From assembly GCA_033032175.1 (NCBI GenBank), contig CM065307.1:3100001-3164000 (forward strand): a stretch of DNA of 64,000 nucleotides, given 5' to 3'. Position numbers and translations under genes: made by a program. The DNA is from Saturnia japonica (taxonomy: Eukaryota > Arthropoda > Insecta > Lepidoptera > Saturniidae). The notes under the pieces are model-generated. The model did no database searches. It saw nothing but the letters and a program-made list of their open reading frames with translations, and was not told where the DNA came from. Shown here in pieces: positions 38,800 to 49,894 of the stretch (the stretch's first letter is position 1; every line of letters begins with the position of its first letter).

Positions 38800-39130
38800 T
38801 GTGATGAAAGGAGTTTTTGTTATGATCTTGAGCTGCCATCTTGTGGTTATTATTTTAATTTATTAACTTAGATTTGGCCCTATACTATGTAATATTGGTG
38901 GCTTTTGCGTGATATAGTTTTGTTATAGTGCTTATGTGAAGAGGATTATAAATATAAACTAGAAAACTCCTTGGACAGTTTCACCAACGTGGCCACCATT
39001 TTTTTTAGAGCGATGGTTGATTTTTGAAGATTAGAAAATAATCTGTCTAAGTGACATTGGCAAAATTGTGTATACGTGCACGTTACAATTAAATAACAAG
39101 TAGCACGTTTAATTTTAAAAAGTAACACAC
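38800..39130 (-). repeat. Interspersed repeat family I/J, long copy
   Basis: It contains TGTAATATTGGTGGCTTTTG, AACTCCTTGGACAGTTTCAC and AAGTGACATTGGCAAAATTG. The same blocks occur reversed at 44690-44970. Confidence 0.55.
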
Positions 39131-39725
39131 ACTATTTATTAGCTTTGGCGACGTTTGACTACAGAATATGAACGTAATCATATAAATCAGCGAATCACGA
39201 TTCTCGGACCGTTACAACAAACGTCTAAAACGTCTAAAAAAAGTGTACAAACGGATAAAAGCCAGTAAAATTGATAACCTTAAATAAATGCCGTACACAA
39301 TTTCTTTAAATGCGTTTAGTTATTTAGTTCCTGATTTGAAACTTTCTAATTAATATTCGACGATTTTAGGAAATCGATAAAACGTTCTACAACTGTACTC
39401 ATATCGTGATTACGTTTTTTTACTTGTCGTAAAAAAGAAAAATATTCCATTTAAACGAAACTATTTTACAATAGGTGTCGATTTTTTTAAATGTTATTTA
39501 TGGGTTTAGAAAATTAGAGTCGCTTGTAATTTATGTGCAACATACGAATATAGTGTTAATGAAGTGACACTAGTTGTACGGATATTATTTAAATTATCAC
39601 TAATGTGTTCGTTCCATGTAAAAGCTTTACCTGATTAAAAATAACTCAATAGGTATCTAATACTCTTAAGTGAGCAATTCTTGTATATATATATATATAT
39701 ATGTTTGGAAACTGTTCCAACGAAC

Positions 39726-39938
39726 ATAACATAACATACTATCACGCCTGTATCCCCGAAGGGTTAGGCAGAGGTGTACTAATGAACACCCACAGCCGCT
39801 GTGTATGTTAAGCCAAACTCCGAGCTGATACTGGGAATTTCATAGAAAAACCCAATAACACTTTGCTCGATCTGGGAATCGAACCCAGGACCTCGATCAT
39901 AGCATACGCGCTTACGACCACTAGGCTAATGAGGCAGT
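39726..39938 (-). repeat. tRNA-derived SINE (family D)
   Basis: The minus strand starts with the tRNA-like GCCTCATTAGCCTAGTGGTC then GTAAGCGCG, followed by a B box within GAGGTCCTGGGTTCGATTCC. The body contains AGCAAAGTGTTATTGGGTTT. It lacks about 50 bases found inside the copy at 49617-49894. Confidence 0.75.
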
Positions 39939-41092
39939 TAGGTTAACGATTTCGATGAAAATTTGGATTGAGATAATGTTCAGTATATATTGTTATAAAA
40001 ATAAAAAACCGGATATCTTAACTTTTGAAGCTATATGTACTTTTTTGACGCGTTTGTCTATGATGCCCTTTTTTTGTAGAATTACAACCGTTTTTTACAA
40101 AGGAAAGTGTGAATAAAATTACAAAACAATTTAACTATAAGAATAATTGTCCTAGACATGATAAATTACCTACAAGTACAACCTGCTGTAGGCAAGTGTG
40201 TGAACAAAGATGGAATACACGGATGCCTTGTTGGTAGGGTTGCCAACTATTTTTATATCAAATATAGTAGTAGGTTTCAGATTAATATTTTATTCTTTAA
40301 AGGAATATTTTATACAGCATGATAGATAGATAATAACTAATAATAATATTAACAATGGCGTACCGACTCTCATTTCAGAAAGAGATAAAGGCTTACCATT
40401 TTACGCGTAATCATTTTGAAGGAAATAATGTTGCTTAATTTTTTTACCCAATTAAAATATATTTCTATACTACTAATATACTATATTATTTTTGTTATAA
40501 ATATAGTAGTTGGATGCCTAATATGGTAGGATACTATATCATATAGTAGGGATGACTCGCAAATTGTATTAAATACAATTGACAAAAACGATTTTAAAAT
40601 TAATATCATACATAGTGCATTTACAAAACGTATGCATAGATCTTTTTCTTTCTATGCAGCGTGTGCTTATGTTATCCGTATAAAGAAGTGTGCACAAGTT
40701 TTTATCGCTTTACGTTTAAAAGCGCGTGACGCCCGCCCGTCCGCAAACATATTACGTGAGAAAAAAAATTGACGCGGTGTCGACGAACCCAGTATGGCCG
40801 CGGCACATGTAATCTTTTTTATTATACTAATTAATAAATTTGTAAACTCTCACTGTACGATTATAACATCATCGGTCTTCATGTGTACGGGCTTACTTAT
40901 CAAGCAACTTTTAGATATTTTTTATATTCCTTCAGCGTTTTTTGTTAGTCTACGGTTTTTGTCACTCAAATTGCCAGACGTTTATTTTTTCTACAAAACT
41001 CGAACATGACTGGGGATCGACTTCTAAATTTAAATTGGTGAAATTGTTTTCCTTGTTATAACACTGTAATATTTGCACAGGATTTTTTTTAT

Positions 41093-41268
41093 AGGTTTAT
41101 CGTTATGCCACTGATTCTCGTGATGTGGCCCAGAATGATGACACGCAAAACCTAGAGTGGGGTTGGTTCTCAAATGTAACTTGAGGGTGCTAGCTAGCCC
41201 GCCGAACATTAGAAAATGTTTACCACCATGCTATAGATTCATCACGATGTTTCCCTTCACCGAAAGCT
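41093..41268 (+). repeat. Interspersed repeat family C
   Basis: It contains GAGGGTGCTAGCTAGCCCGC and ATTCATCACGATGTTTCCCT then TCACCGAAAGC. Confidence 0.6.
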
Positions 41269-41330
41269 CGGGCTGTTCGTACATGCCTACTACCATTAAT
41301 TAAGCCGTCTTTGCTTCAAAATATTTGAAA

Positions 41331-41870
41331 TTAGTTGTGCACGCGGCTGCCCTCGCGTGTTCTATAGAATGCCGTCGATCGGGCACACTTGTGAATAGTG
41401 ATACTCCCACTCCCGGTTATTTTTACTTGTCTTGGGTGATCCTTAGAAGATAGACCATACGCTTTCGCTGACTTTCTTTTTAGGTCTTTTTAATATCTAC
41501 AATTGTGTAGTACATTAATTTTATATATCTCTTATAATTTACTCAGTGTAAGCCATTTAAGTGCTCGAATAGATTCACCATGACCGTGTTTTATTTTATT
41601 TGCGCAGAAACTTAATCATTTTCCTAAAATTAAAGTAGCCTAAGTTGCTACATAAACCATATAATATCTATCAGTGAAAGTCCCGTAAAAATTGGTCCAA
41701 CCATTTCGGAGATTACCCGGAACAAAGAAACAAACAGACAGATAGAAATGTAAAAAAAATGGTGTTTTGTTATAAGTACCGTTTATGGTTTCATAAGCAT
41801 TTAGTAAAAAAACTATTATTTTGACATAAGAAACAGACACTTCAATTTTATTCTTCATTATTATAATATT
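41331..41870 (-). mobile_element. Helitron-like family A copy
   Basis: It is the reverse of the 50927 copy, from TTAGTTGTGCACGCGGCTGC to the AACAGACACTTCAATTTTAT block. The CTAG end has decayed to CTAA. Confidence 0.65.
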
Positions 41871-42073
41871 AATTCCATGAAACAGTTCAATAACTTATTA
41901 AAACTAATTAGATCTGCAACGTTTGTATGCTGATTTCTTAGAATATGATTCATTCCAACCTCCTTCTCGCTTCAAAGGAAACGTTCATGCTTCATTTGCA
42001 CAGAGATGTTTGTGTGAAAACAAATTTTGAAAATGACGGTGATCTAGTTAACTCATGAAATATATTGTTACAG

Positions 42074-42197
42074 AATTCTTCAGAAAGTTACTGAAGCTAT
42101 CGCGGGAAGAGTTCCACGCTATGTTCAAGAGGACGTACGGCATGATTTACGAACAACACTCTTATGTATTCGAACAGTTGTTTGAACAGTTGGAAAG
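42074..42197 (+). CDS. dlp: Glypican dlp, helical core exon
   Basis: This exon covers residues 52-93. The acceptor is TTACAG|AA and the donor AG|GTAAGG; phases are 1 in and 2 out. The joined codon restores KFDEFFRKLL, a glypican signature. It is followed by FKRTYGMIYEQHSYVFEQLFEQLERY, split here as FKRTYGMIYEQHS and YVFEQLFEQLERY, which lines up with the vertebrate stretch F..TYG.LY.QN...F.dLF.eLkrYY. This is part of the elongated all-alpha N-lobe that carries the core fold. The sequence contains no cysteine, as expected for this segment. A 1.3 kb intron follows. Confidence 0.92.
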
Positions 42198-43527
42198 GTA
42201 AGGCAAAAAAACAGAGCTAATTCAAAATTTTATAAAGTAAAAAAAGTGAGGCGTCGATTAACGCTTGGCAGGTTGTGTGAATAATCTAATTTTAATCATA
42301 CTTTTAATTGAAATATGAATTAAAATAAACTGACTAATATTCACAGTTCACAGTTAGCATAAGGAACCACATTGATACACTAACACAAACGTAACGTAGG
42401 TAATGCGTGTGTGTGTGTGTTTGTAGTAAAGAGAAGCATTCAGTATAAATTTTGAGAGAGGAGCACTGAGTCGAAAAGAGCCGACCAGACGAGAAGCAGA
42501 CTGAATGGCACGTAGCGACGTCCCAGCAGAAAGCTTTTACTCCCGTTCAAACGTGACATTAGATTTTTCACATGAATATTAATTTTGTCGTAATAAAATC
42601 AAGTTTCTACGGATGGATCCCCAAACATTATTGATTTTATTTAAGTATCAAGAATTATTTGTTTCAGTGGTTTTGGTATTTATCTGTATAATTATATTTA
42701 ATACCAGCTTTCGTCCGCGTCTTCTTTCCCGTTGTCTTCGAGACAAAATGACTAGCGCGCCACCTATTGTAATTTCGTCACATTACTTCAGAAATTCTCA
42801 CGAGCTTGTTTACCACAGCTCACCAGTTTCATCGAAATCGATTATAGGTAGTTTGCATATTCGATTGCGCTTCTCTCAGGAACAACCAGTCAAATAAGGA
42901 AAAATATTTTTGCTTTGTATAGTCTATTTGTCGAGGAAGCTTCTAGTTCTTGGGTTCCGAACCTGGGGTAATTACCTCCTGGACGGTAAAATCGCTATCT
43001 TGCGGAGGTAATAAAGTTTTTAACAAGGGGAAAATTACAAATCAATTGAGGCGGTGAATAAAACCTCTATAACCTTTTATAATATTTTTGTGCAATTTAT
43101 TATGATTAATTAAAACCGTATTTTCATTTGTTGTTTCTCTGTGATTAAAATTTTGGATGTGGGGTTTGGGATATAAGTTTTCCTAATACATCTTAAGGGT
43201 AACAAGACTGAAAAAGTTAAGAATCGCTGTTCTAGGCTATGTAACTTAAAAGAAGCAGAACGATCACTATAAACGTCAAAGAATGATGAGAGAGAATTTT
43301 TACGTTGCGTAAAAACTTTAACACTATGACGTTGCTTTCAAAACCGCTTGTTTTATTGTGGTGAAGGCGGCAACACTCGATGTTATGCGTCACATGACAT
43401 TGAATGTTACTATTCAAAAGAGGATTAACTTCTATAATAACGCGAGTGCATTTATGTACTCGCATCCTATTATATTTACAGCTGAATATTTACTACACAA
43501 CTTTCAATTTAGTTCGTATATTTTCAG
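42198..43527 (+). other. dlp: dlp intron, 1.3 kb
   Basis: It contains a short GT run (42403-42422). About 42705-42895 begins CCAGCTTTCGTCCGCG, resembling the RTE-like tails common in Lepidoptera. Nothing else was recognised. Confidence 0.85.
42403..42422. repeat. (GT)n microsatellite
   Basis: This is a short uninterrupted GT run about 200 bases after a dlp exon. Confidence 0.7.
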
Positions 43528-43638
43528 GTACTATTCACGCGGCGACACTAACTTCGACGAAATGATGGACAGTTTCTTCGGCATACTCTATAAGAAGATG
43601 TTTACAGTACTCAACTCTCAGTACAACTTTGATGACAA
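43528..43638 (+). CDS. dlp: Glypican dlp, helical core exon
   Basis: This exon covers residues 93-130. The acceptor is TTTTCAG|G and the donor AA|GTAAGT; phases are 2 in and 2 out. It reads YYSRGDTNFDEMMDSFFGIL and then YKKMFTVLNSQYNFDDK. It corresponds to the vertebrate segment YY..GN.NLEEML.DFW.RLLERMF..lNpQY.F. There are no cysteines. The joined codons on both sides (AGG, AAG) preserve the family motif, which supports both splice junctions. The same DNA can be read open further upstream, but the AG acceptor and the family alignment fix the exon start. Confidence 0.92.
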
Positions 43639-43696
43639 GTAAGTTTATAATATTTTGCCTACGTTTTCGAAGCAATTATGGTTAAATATATGCAAT

Positions 43697-43850
43697 GAAC
43701 CTGAGCTTTCGGTGAAAGAATCACAGAAGTTGAAAGTTGTAGCTGAACTTAAGAGCCGCTTTCCCCCACTAGGCTTAACGTGCTAGTAGTATCTCGGGTC
43801 ACATCATCACTTAACATCAGATGAGATTGTGATCAAACGCTAAGACCTAT
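43697..43850 (-). repeat. Interspersed repeat family C
   Basis: It starts GAGCTTTCGGTGAAAGAATC and includes CTAGGCTTAACGTGCTAG and GATGAGATTGTGATCAAACG, reversed relative to the other copies. Confidence 0.55.
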
Positions 43851-44114
43851 ATAGAATTTAAAAAAATAGATGCAGGCTATAATGAACTCGAATCAAGTTT
43901 ATTATAGAATTATTATAATTCTTTAATTAACATATTGATACAATATGCAGATGGATTACACTATGTACCATTTCATTGTTGTTGGAATTTACTTCTTAAG
44001 AATCGATTTACATATATGGAGCCCAATAAGGAAAATTTAAGAGTATTTAAATTCATAAAAGCGTTGCGTTTTTCTGCGCAACGTACCTTACGCACCGCAC
44101 CTTTCACTTTGAAA

Positions 44115-44285
44115 TCATGTATATGTACAGTCAGCACAGTAGTGACAATGACAGTCGGTCGGTCAGTCTGTCAGTCAGTCAGTCAATTAATCACCTCTTT
44201 GCCTATTACATATTCAAAGACAATCGTACTTATGGAGTAAACTCCAGTAGTGCGTCGGAGCTGACACACACAAACCTCTCTCTCT
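44115..44285 (+). repeat. Interspersed repeat family K with (CAGT)n and (TC)n runs
   Basis: It contains a GTCAGTCAGTCAGTCAAT run, CACCTCTTTGCCTATTACAT then ATTCAAAG, and GGAGTAAACTCCAGTAGTGC. A (CT)n run closes it. It matches 57515-57620. Confidence 0.6.
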
Positions 44286-44689
44286 CTCTTTATGCACCGC
44301 TTTACGCAAGAAATCAATATTCCGCTTAATTTGAATTTTTCAAAGGAAATATTCGAAATTTTCTTCGGTTTTTTTTTTTTTAATCTGGTAACCCTATATG
44401 ACGTCATTGGACGATAACAGCTTGCGAGCCGTTCGCCAAAAGAAAAACAAAAATTATACAATTCTTCTTTTCATAAAATATTCATCGTTAATAATTCTAG
44501 GGCAAAAAAAATAAACAACGTCTTAATTAAATCATCGTAAGAATCCAACAGTGGTGTATAAATTGGTCTGTGATATAATTAATGGTCAAGGCCGTTCACT
44601 GAGAATACGTCGCTTACGCAATCGAATTTCGATATGTGCAACATAATTTACAACCAATACGATCGACAAATTTATTTATTTCCTGTGTG

Positions 44690-44970
44690 TTCGTTCTTCT
44701 TGTTTTTCGTAACATGGCAACTAGTACTCTTTATCGAAGACCATTACTGCCATTATCAAGTGAATATAAAGTGTCCTTTCTTATGACGATTTCAATATCC
44801 CAACAAAATGGTGGCTCCCTTGTTAGAACTTTCTAGGGAGTTTTTGTGGCATCTCAGAATATGTTTCCAGCTTATATGTATTTATTTATAATCCACTTCA
44901 TTTATGCACCATAACCAAATTATATTACGCAAAACGCCACCAATATTACGTAATAATAAAAAATAATGAA
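44690..44970 (+). repeat. Interspersed repeat family I/J, long copy
   Basis: It contains AAAATGGTGGCTCCCTTGTT, TAGGGAGTTTTTGTGGCATC and ACGCAAAACGCCACCAATAT. It is inverted relative to 38800-39130. Confidence 0.55.
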
Positions 44971-45049
44971 TTTAATCATGTGTAACTTAATGAATTAAAA
45001 ATAAAAACCTCAACATGTCACTTCACCGTTGTGATTTGAAACGTGTGCA

Positions 45050-45225
45050 GCGTTGTTCAGCTATAACTTCTTTGTTTATGACCAGATTTGCATGATTCTT
45101 TTTCCGTTGGAAAGGGGATGCCTTAGGGTTGGTCCCATTTTAATTTTATTGGCAATGGACCTTCAATTTCGAAGATACACCAAGGAACTTCTCAAAATCA
45201 TTCGAGTTGCTTTTCTTTCTATAAC
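45050..45225 (+). repeat. Interspersed repeat family F
   Basis: It contains CAGCTATAACTTCTTTGTTT, GTTGGTCCCATTTTAATTTT and TTCGAAGATACACCAAGGAA. Confidence 0.65.
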
Positions 45226-46021
45226 GCTTTTATTAGCTTGATACATATGTATGGTTACGTTTCAAAACGTCGGATTAACTCGAAATTTGGCATACTTATC
45301 TAGCACCGATGACAATTCAAATTTTTCAAACAGTTAGACCCGTTATCCTTACTACGATAATCAGGATTAGCAATTTTTTGTTTTCCTAAATTGGTAGTGT
45401 CTTTGCGCCAAGATCAAGAAGGGAAACTGCCAGGTGCGCCGGTCACCTATTTCTCTGATAAGTTAATAAGGTTTATAGAAAATCCAATAACAAATATATT
45501 TTTAACTACAATTTTTTGTTAAAAATTGTCTTGTTTGGAAGTCAGTTAAAAAATGGATTGTGCGAACGGTGGACAATTGGCAACTGTGCATATTAAACAA
45601 TATTGTTAAATACACCTGCTCGGAACACTACAACCCATCGCACGGGCATTAAACAATTTTTTCAACATAAACCATGGCCATAAATAAACCAACTCGGACA
45701 ACTGTATTTGTTATTCTTTCTTTTCAGTGTGTCGTAAAATTATAATTTTATTATATGAGCTTCGTTAGCAGAGATCATAAATATATTATAATGCATTCAG
45801 ATACTATCATTTATGGGACTTTGATCATGTATAATTATTTATTTACGTGCTCATAAAACTAAAGCTGCCTATCGGACTCATGTCACATGGAAGATAGAGC
45901 GTTTTTCAACTAAGTCGACATCGGGTCTTAATTTGCCTCGATATTTATTTTCAGTGCCTTAATGATTTATAATGCAAACATTGGAATAAAAATTATTAAT
46001 GCTTTATTCAATCAGCAAGTT

Positions 46022-46215
46022 GGCAGTATGTTTAACAAGACAATTTGTGTATCTTCGATGTTGAAGGTCCGATGCCAATGAAATTAAAATGGTACCTCCT
46101 TTGAGGTTATCCCCTATCCAATTAAAAAAGGAATCACACAAATCGGTTCATAAACAAAGAAGTTATGGCTGAACTTCCATAAAGAAAAAAAAAATGCATT
46201 CGAATTGAGAAAAGT
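46022..46215 (-). repeat. Interspersed repeat family F
   Basis: It contains TTCGATGTTGAAGGTCCGAT and CGGTTCATAAACAAAGAAGT then TATGGCTGAAC. Confidence 0.65.
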
Positions 46216-46339
46216 CTTAAATTTTTTTTTTATGTTATTTATTTTATTGTATTTGTTTATTGATAAAAGTCTTCAAAAATGCAAATCTGGAAAAAATATT
46301 TGTTTATTTATTTAGTTTTTCAATTCAATTCAATTTATT

Positions 46340-46505
46340 ATTTCACAAAGGGAGGCAGGGTACAGATAAATTTCTTCGGAGATTTATCTCTACTCGGTGT
46401 AGGCTGACTAGTGTAAAACCTCCACCCCTGAGAAGATCGCAGCCAAATAAGCTTGTGTTGTGTTCCTGTAGTAGGAGGATCAAGATCGGCACCACGCAAG
46501 TGATA
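46340..46505 (+). repeat. LINE 3'-tail repeat (family G)
   Basis: It contains AAGATCGCAGCCAAATAAGC then TTGTGTTGTGTTCCTG and AGGAGGATCAAGATCGGCAC. Confidence 0.55.
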
Positions 46506-46597
46506 AGTACCTATGACGTACTCTATATTTCTTTGCCAACTTAGTTGTAGAAAGAATATCAAATCCACCTTTGTGTAATAAAGTAATAATATATATA

Positions 46598-46955
46598 CTA
46601 GCGATCGCCCTAAGGTCGAAATTCAACCAGCGATTTTTTGATCATACACTATTTTCTGTTTGACATTTACAGTATTCATAGACAATGACTATTTTACCTA
46701 TATCACTTGCTGTCACTTTTCGTTGAGTGACAATGTCAATACTTTGAGGGGTCTAAGTTCAATGGCCTGGTCGTTTTAGGATTCGCAGTATTAATTAATT
46801 TAATTTAATATATTAGTAACAAATATTATAGATAAGTTTTAGCTTTCTACACTCCTCCATATAAACTTTAACCATGCCAAATCTGACAGTCTTCCGTGCA
46901 TGCAATACGCTTAAAAAGGTACCGAAAGCTTTTGCTTCACTTATTAATATATAGA
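46598..46955 (+). mobile_element. Helitron-like family B, both ends present (358 bp)
   Basis: Plus-strand ends are A|CTAGCGATCGCCC and CTTATTAATATATAGA|T. On the minus strand this is A|TC...CTAG|T. It is the closest relative of 22713-23076, in the opposite orientation. Confidence 0.75.
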
Positions 46956-47327
46956 TGATAGACATGAGCGGGGCTTGTGTAGATGTTGTATAATATGGAG
47001 ATAATATCTATGATTTATTTAATACAGCTATCATAATATAGCAACAATCAGAAATTGCCATCCATTATACAAACGTACAAACATTTCTAAGTCCGTAAGT
47101 ATCTCCAGTCCAGTACTAAGATTGTGAAATCGCAAATGTTTCGCTTGCATTAAATCCTTGGCTCATCTACTTTCACGTCAGCCCACGTGGTCGCTTTTAC
47201 GGACCGTCTGTTTGTTTATAAGACTATTCAAATCATTACATTTGGGTTTTATTGACTGCACAGATCAGCCAGCGTTGTGGGCGGTACACACCGACTATGA
47301 AGCCCACTTAGATTTAACGTAACTTTA

Positions 47328-47882
47328 AGCGCGTCACACACGGTAAAAATGTTATAATATTTTTTTCTTAAGATAAAATATCGCTCGCCATACAATCCAA
47401 TGAATTATCACATATCGCGATGATAATATATGTTTCATCTTATCTTAAGATATCGAGGGATATGGTTATTTTATCTTAAAGATGACAGGGTTGTAACGAT
47501 AAAAGTTTAAAATATATTTGAAACTTTTTCGATGAGATAACTTCGTAAGTATAGAGGTTTTTCTGTCTTTTATATGATTGTCTACCCAAATTGATCTCCT
47601 TTAGCACATTAAATTCAAGATCAGAATCATCGTTTGATGAGCTGTCTATAATAATAATAAATCTAGTAGTAAAGCCGTGTTACTCATACTTAATCATGTT
47701 GTAAATAGAATTCGGACAAAAAATACGTGCGATACATAAGCTTACTTGCATGAGACTGAAATGATTTATCAATATATATTAACTAATCTTACCCGTTTGT
47801 AATACTTTGAGATTTTATGATAATTTAATTTAAGATATTGTAACATTAAATATTATTGTATCTTTATCGTGTGTGACACGTT
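47328..47882 (-). mobile_element. PIF/Harbinger-like DNA transposon remnant with TTA target duplication (555 bp)
   Basis: The left end AGCGCGTCACACACGGTAAA and the reverse complement of the right end, AACGTGTCACACACGATAAA, form imperfect terminal inverted repeats of about 30 bases. Both flanks are TTA (47325-47327 and 47883-47885), the target duplication typical of PIF/Harbinger. Inside, on the minus strand, a short frame (with one shift) resembles the acidic LLLDLLDSSSDDEFD stretch read at 56688-56879. No full transposase or DDE catalytic region is present, so it is non-autonomous. Confidence 0.7.
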
Positions 47883-48393
47883 TTATTGCATTTAATTTTT
47901 TATAATATAGTGGCACGGTAAGTGACGGTACAGTATAATATACCTTATGGTACCATTACTATGCATGAAAAAGTGTCCGTCGAAAATCGACAAATTAGCG
48001 TGGCGCCACTGTAGCAATTACGTAAATTTTAAAGACAACGCCAAAATATTATTTATTTTAATTTTCGCCCACACAACTTATCACTGCACAAACTTTTCCA
48101 TTATTATTCAGTAATTTTATTAAGTTTTACAAAGGTAAAAACATAAAATCACAAAAAAATGTCATTCCCTGTTGCTGCTACACTAGCGCCATTTTGGTGG
48201 ATTTTTGTTTTGTAATTTGTTGCTTATAGCAGGCCACTTTTTCATATTGTCCCCAATATAAGATGGTTGCCCTTTCCTCTACCGGCCATAAGTACAATCT
48301 AAGAGACAACGATGCTTGCAGTCGTACGATAATAACAAAGTGACGGACGTCACTGTTGTGAATGATTCCAAAACAGAGCCTGCCCTTTTGCAG

Positions 48394-48550
48394 GTATTTG
48401 AAATGTGTGAACGAGCACATGCGCGACATCCAGCCGTTCGAGGATGTCCCGAATAAACTGTCGGTGCAACTGCGAAGGGCGGTGGTCGCTACGCGCACCT
48501 TCCACAAAGCGCTGCGAGCCGGCGCCGATGTCGTTAGAAACATGATACAG
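48394..48550 (+). CDS. dlp: Glypican dlp, helical core exon with conserved Cys
   Basis: This exon covers residues 130-182. The acceptor is CCTTTTGCAG|G and the donor CAG|GTATAT; phases are 2 in and 0 out. It carries YLKCVNEHMRDIQPFEDVP, aligning with the vertebrate YLECV.KYT.QLKPFGDVPRKL, and then RRAVVATRTFHKAL, aligning with TRAFVAARTFVQGL. Cys134 is the conserved core cysteine of this helix. Base composition is clearly GC-richer than the surrounding intron, as in the later exons. The upstream intron end contains a short inverted-repeat element (about 48000-48190) but the splice signal itself is intact. Confidence 0.93.
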
Positions 48551-49616
48551 GTATATACATTGATTTTACATCATACTAAACTTCGAGGAAGGAAGTAACA
48601 TAAAGTGGGTTTGACATCTATATAAAATCCCGGAATTGTAATATAGCCTAATATTCTTCAGTTCTTTGACCTCTTTTAAATCTTATATCTTTAAAATTCA
48701 TCAATTATGACACGATTCAATATTTATATTATTACTATTATTTTGTATTATTATTGTTAGTTTTTAATTATTTTTATTTTTTTATCAACTATATTTACTT
48801 AATATTAACGCTCGAAAATCGTTGCATGCTGTACTCGCTTATAAGTGGAGTACTACGTAATTATTGAAATGTGATCGTTTAACTAAAATATAAACATGTA
48901 TCATATGTTTATACTCTGTTGGCGTGTCAAATAAATAAATAAAAACAATTGAGGAATGACGTGGGTATATATAACTTGTACAAAATTTCATCAAAATCGG
49001 TTAATTCTTCAATCAATCAATTATTATGAAATGACATACTTTCTGACTAAAAAAATTTCTTCAATGTTGGTTAAGATTTGAAGAAATAATTTTTGGGTCC
49101 TTTATAAAAGTTATATAGGTATTAGGAAATTTGGAGAAAAATTATCACGTGTACAGACAGAACTGCAGATGTATAAATATAGATTATGTATTTATTTTTT
49201 GATACAACTTAGCAATTACCATTTTTTTACATGTATGTGCTTCGGTGAAATTCTATGTTTTTCAAACAAAATAATTTTACTTCGCCAACATTCGCGTGAA
49301 CGGTTCTCTGATAAACACACTATAAGCTTTCTTGTAAATCACTATAATATATAAAACATAACTATACCTCTTTAACAAAATATACGTATTGTTTGAACGA
49401 ATCAATCACTTTCTTGGTAATTGGCCAAGAACTGAATATAGTTCATACAAATGCGTTTGCGGCTAATTCTTAGAAAGTGTCCTATTTCAAGTTTTAAAAT
49501 ATTATTTCACTGATCGTGGTGTTTGGTGAAATTGATTCTTACCTCGACTCTTTTTTTTATTGTTGTGCTAAATCCTATGTATGATAACAAAAAAAAAAAT
49601 GGCGCGGATACACATT

Positions 49617-49894
49617 TACATACATACATACATACATACTTTCACGTCTGTATTCCCCGAAGGGTTAGGCAGAGGTGTACTAATGTACACCCACCCACAG
49701 TTCGCCGAGTATCTTTTTATGTCCCATGTAATAGGGGGCGAGCCTATTGCCATTAATCGGGCACGAAGCCAAACTCCGAGCTGCTACTGAGAATTTCATA
49801 TGAAAAACCCAATAACACTTTGCTCTACCTGGGAATCGAACCCAGGACCTCGATCATAGCAGTCACGCTTACGACCACTAGGACAACGAGGCAA
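49617..49894 (-). repeat. tRNA-derived SINE (family D), fuller copy
   Basis: The minus strand begins GCCTCGTTGTCCTAGTGGTC then GTAAGCGTG, with the B box in GGTCCTGGGTTCGATTCCCA. The body ends at CTAACCCTTCGGGGAATACA, followed by an ATGT tetranucleotide tail that reads (ACAT)n on the plus strand. Confidence 0.75.

Larger units (their letters stand above)
19610..42073 (+). other. dlp: dlp intron, 22.5 kb, repeat-rich
   Basis: It is bounded by GTAAGT and TTACAG. It contains LINE tails on both strands, Helitron-like copies, interspersed repeats, a tandem duplication (26038-26352) and several short CpG-rich patches. No internal gene was recognised. Stretches such as 27200-28600, 29750-31190, 32370-33080 and 37400-37980 are AT-rich with nothing identified. 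Confidence 0.85.
43639..48393 (+). other. dlp: dlp intron, 4.8 kb
   Basis: It contains repeats of several families, a complete Helitron-like copy (46598-46955) and a PIF/Harbinger-like element (47328-47882). Close to the acceptor is an inverted-repeat segment (GGCGCCACTGTAGCA near 48000 against TGCTACACTAGCGCC near 48175). No gene was recognised. Confidence 0.85.

Noticed and set aside
39840..39930. Possible tRNA gene from the GGTTCGATTCC motif
   Set aside because: The A and B boxes are present, but the stems do not form a proper cloverleaf and the sequence continues into a SINE body shared with 49617-49894.
42403..42422. GT run after the exon at 42074 as a splicing regulator
   Set aside because: It is a simple microsatellite with no sign of conservation or of a nearby alternative exon.
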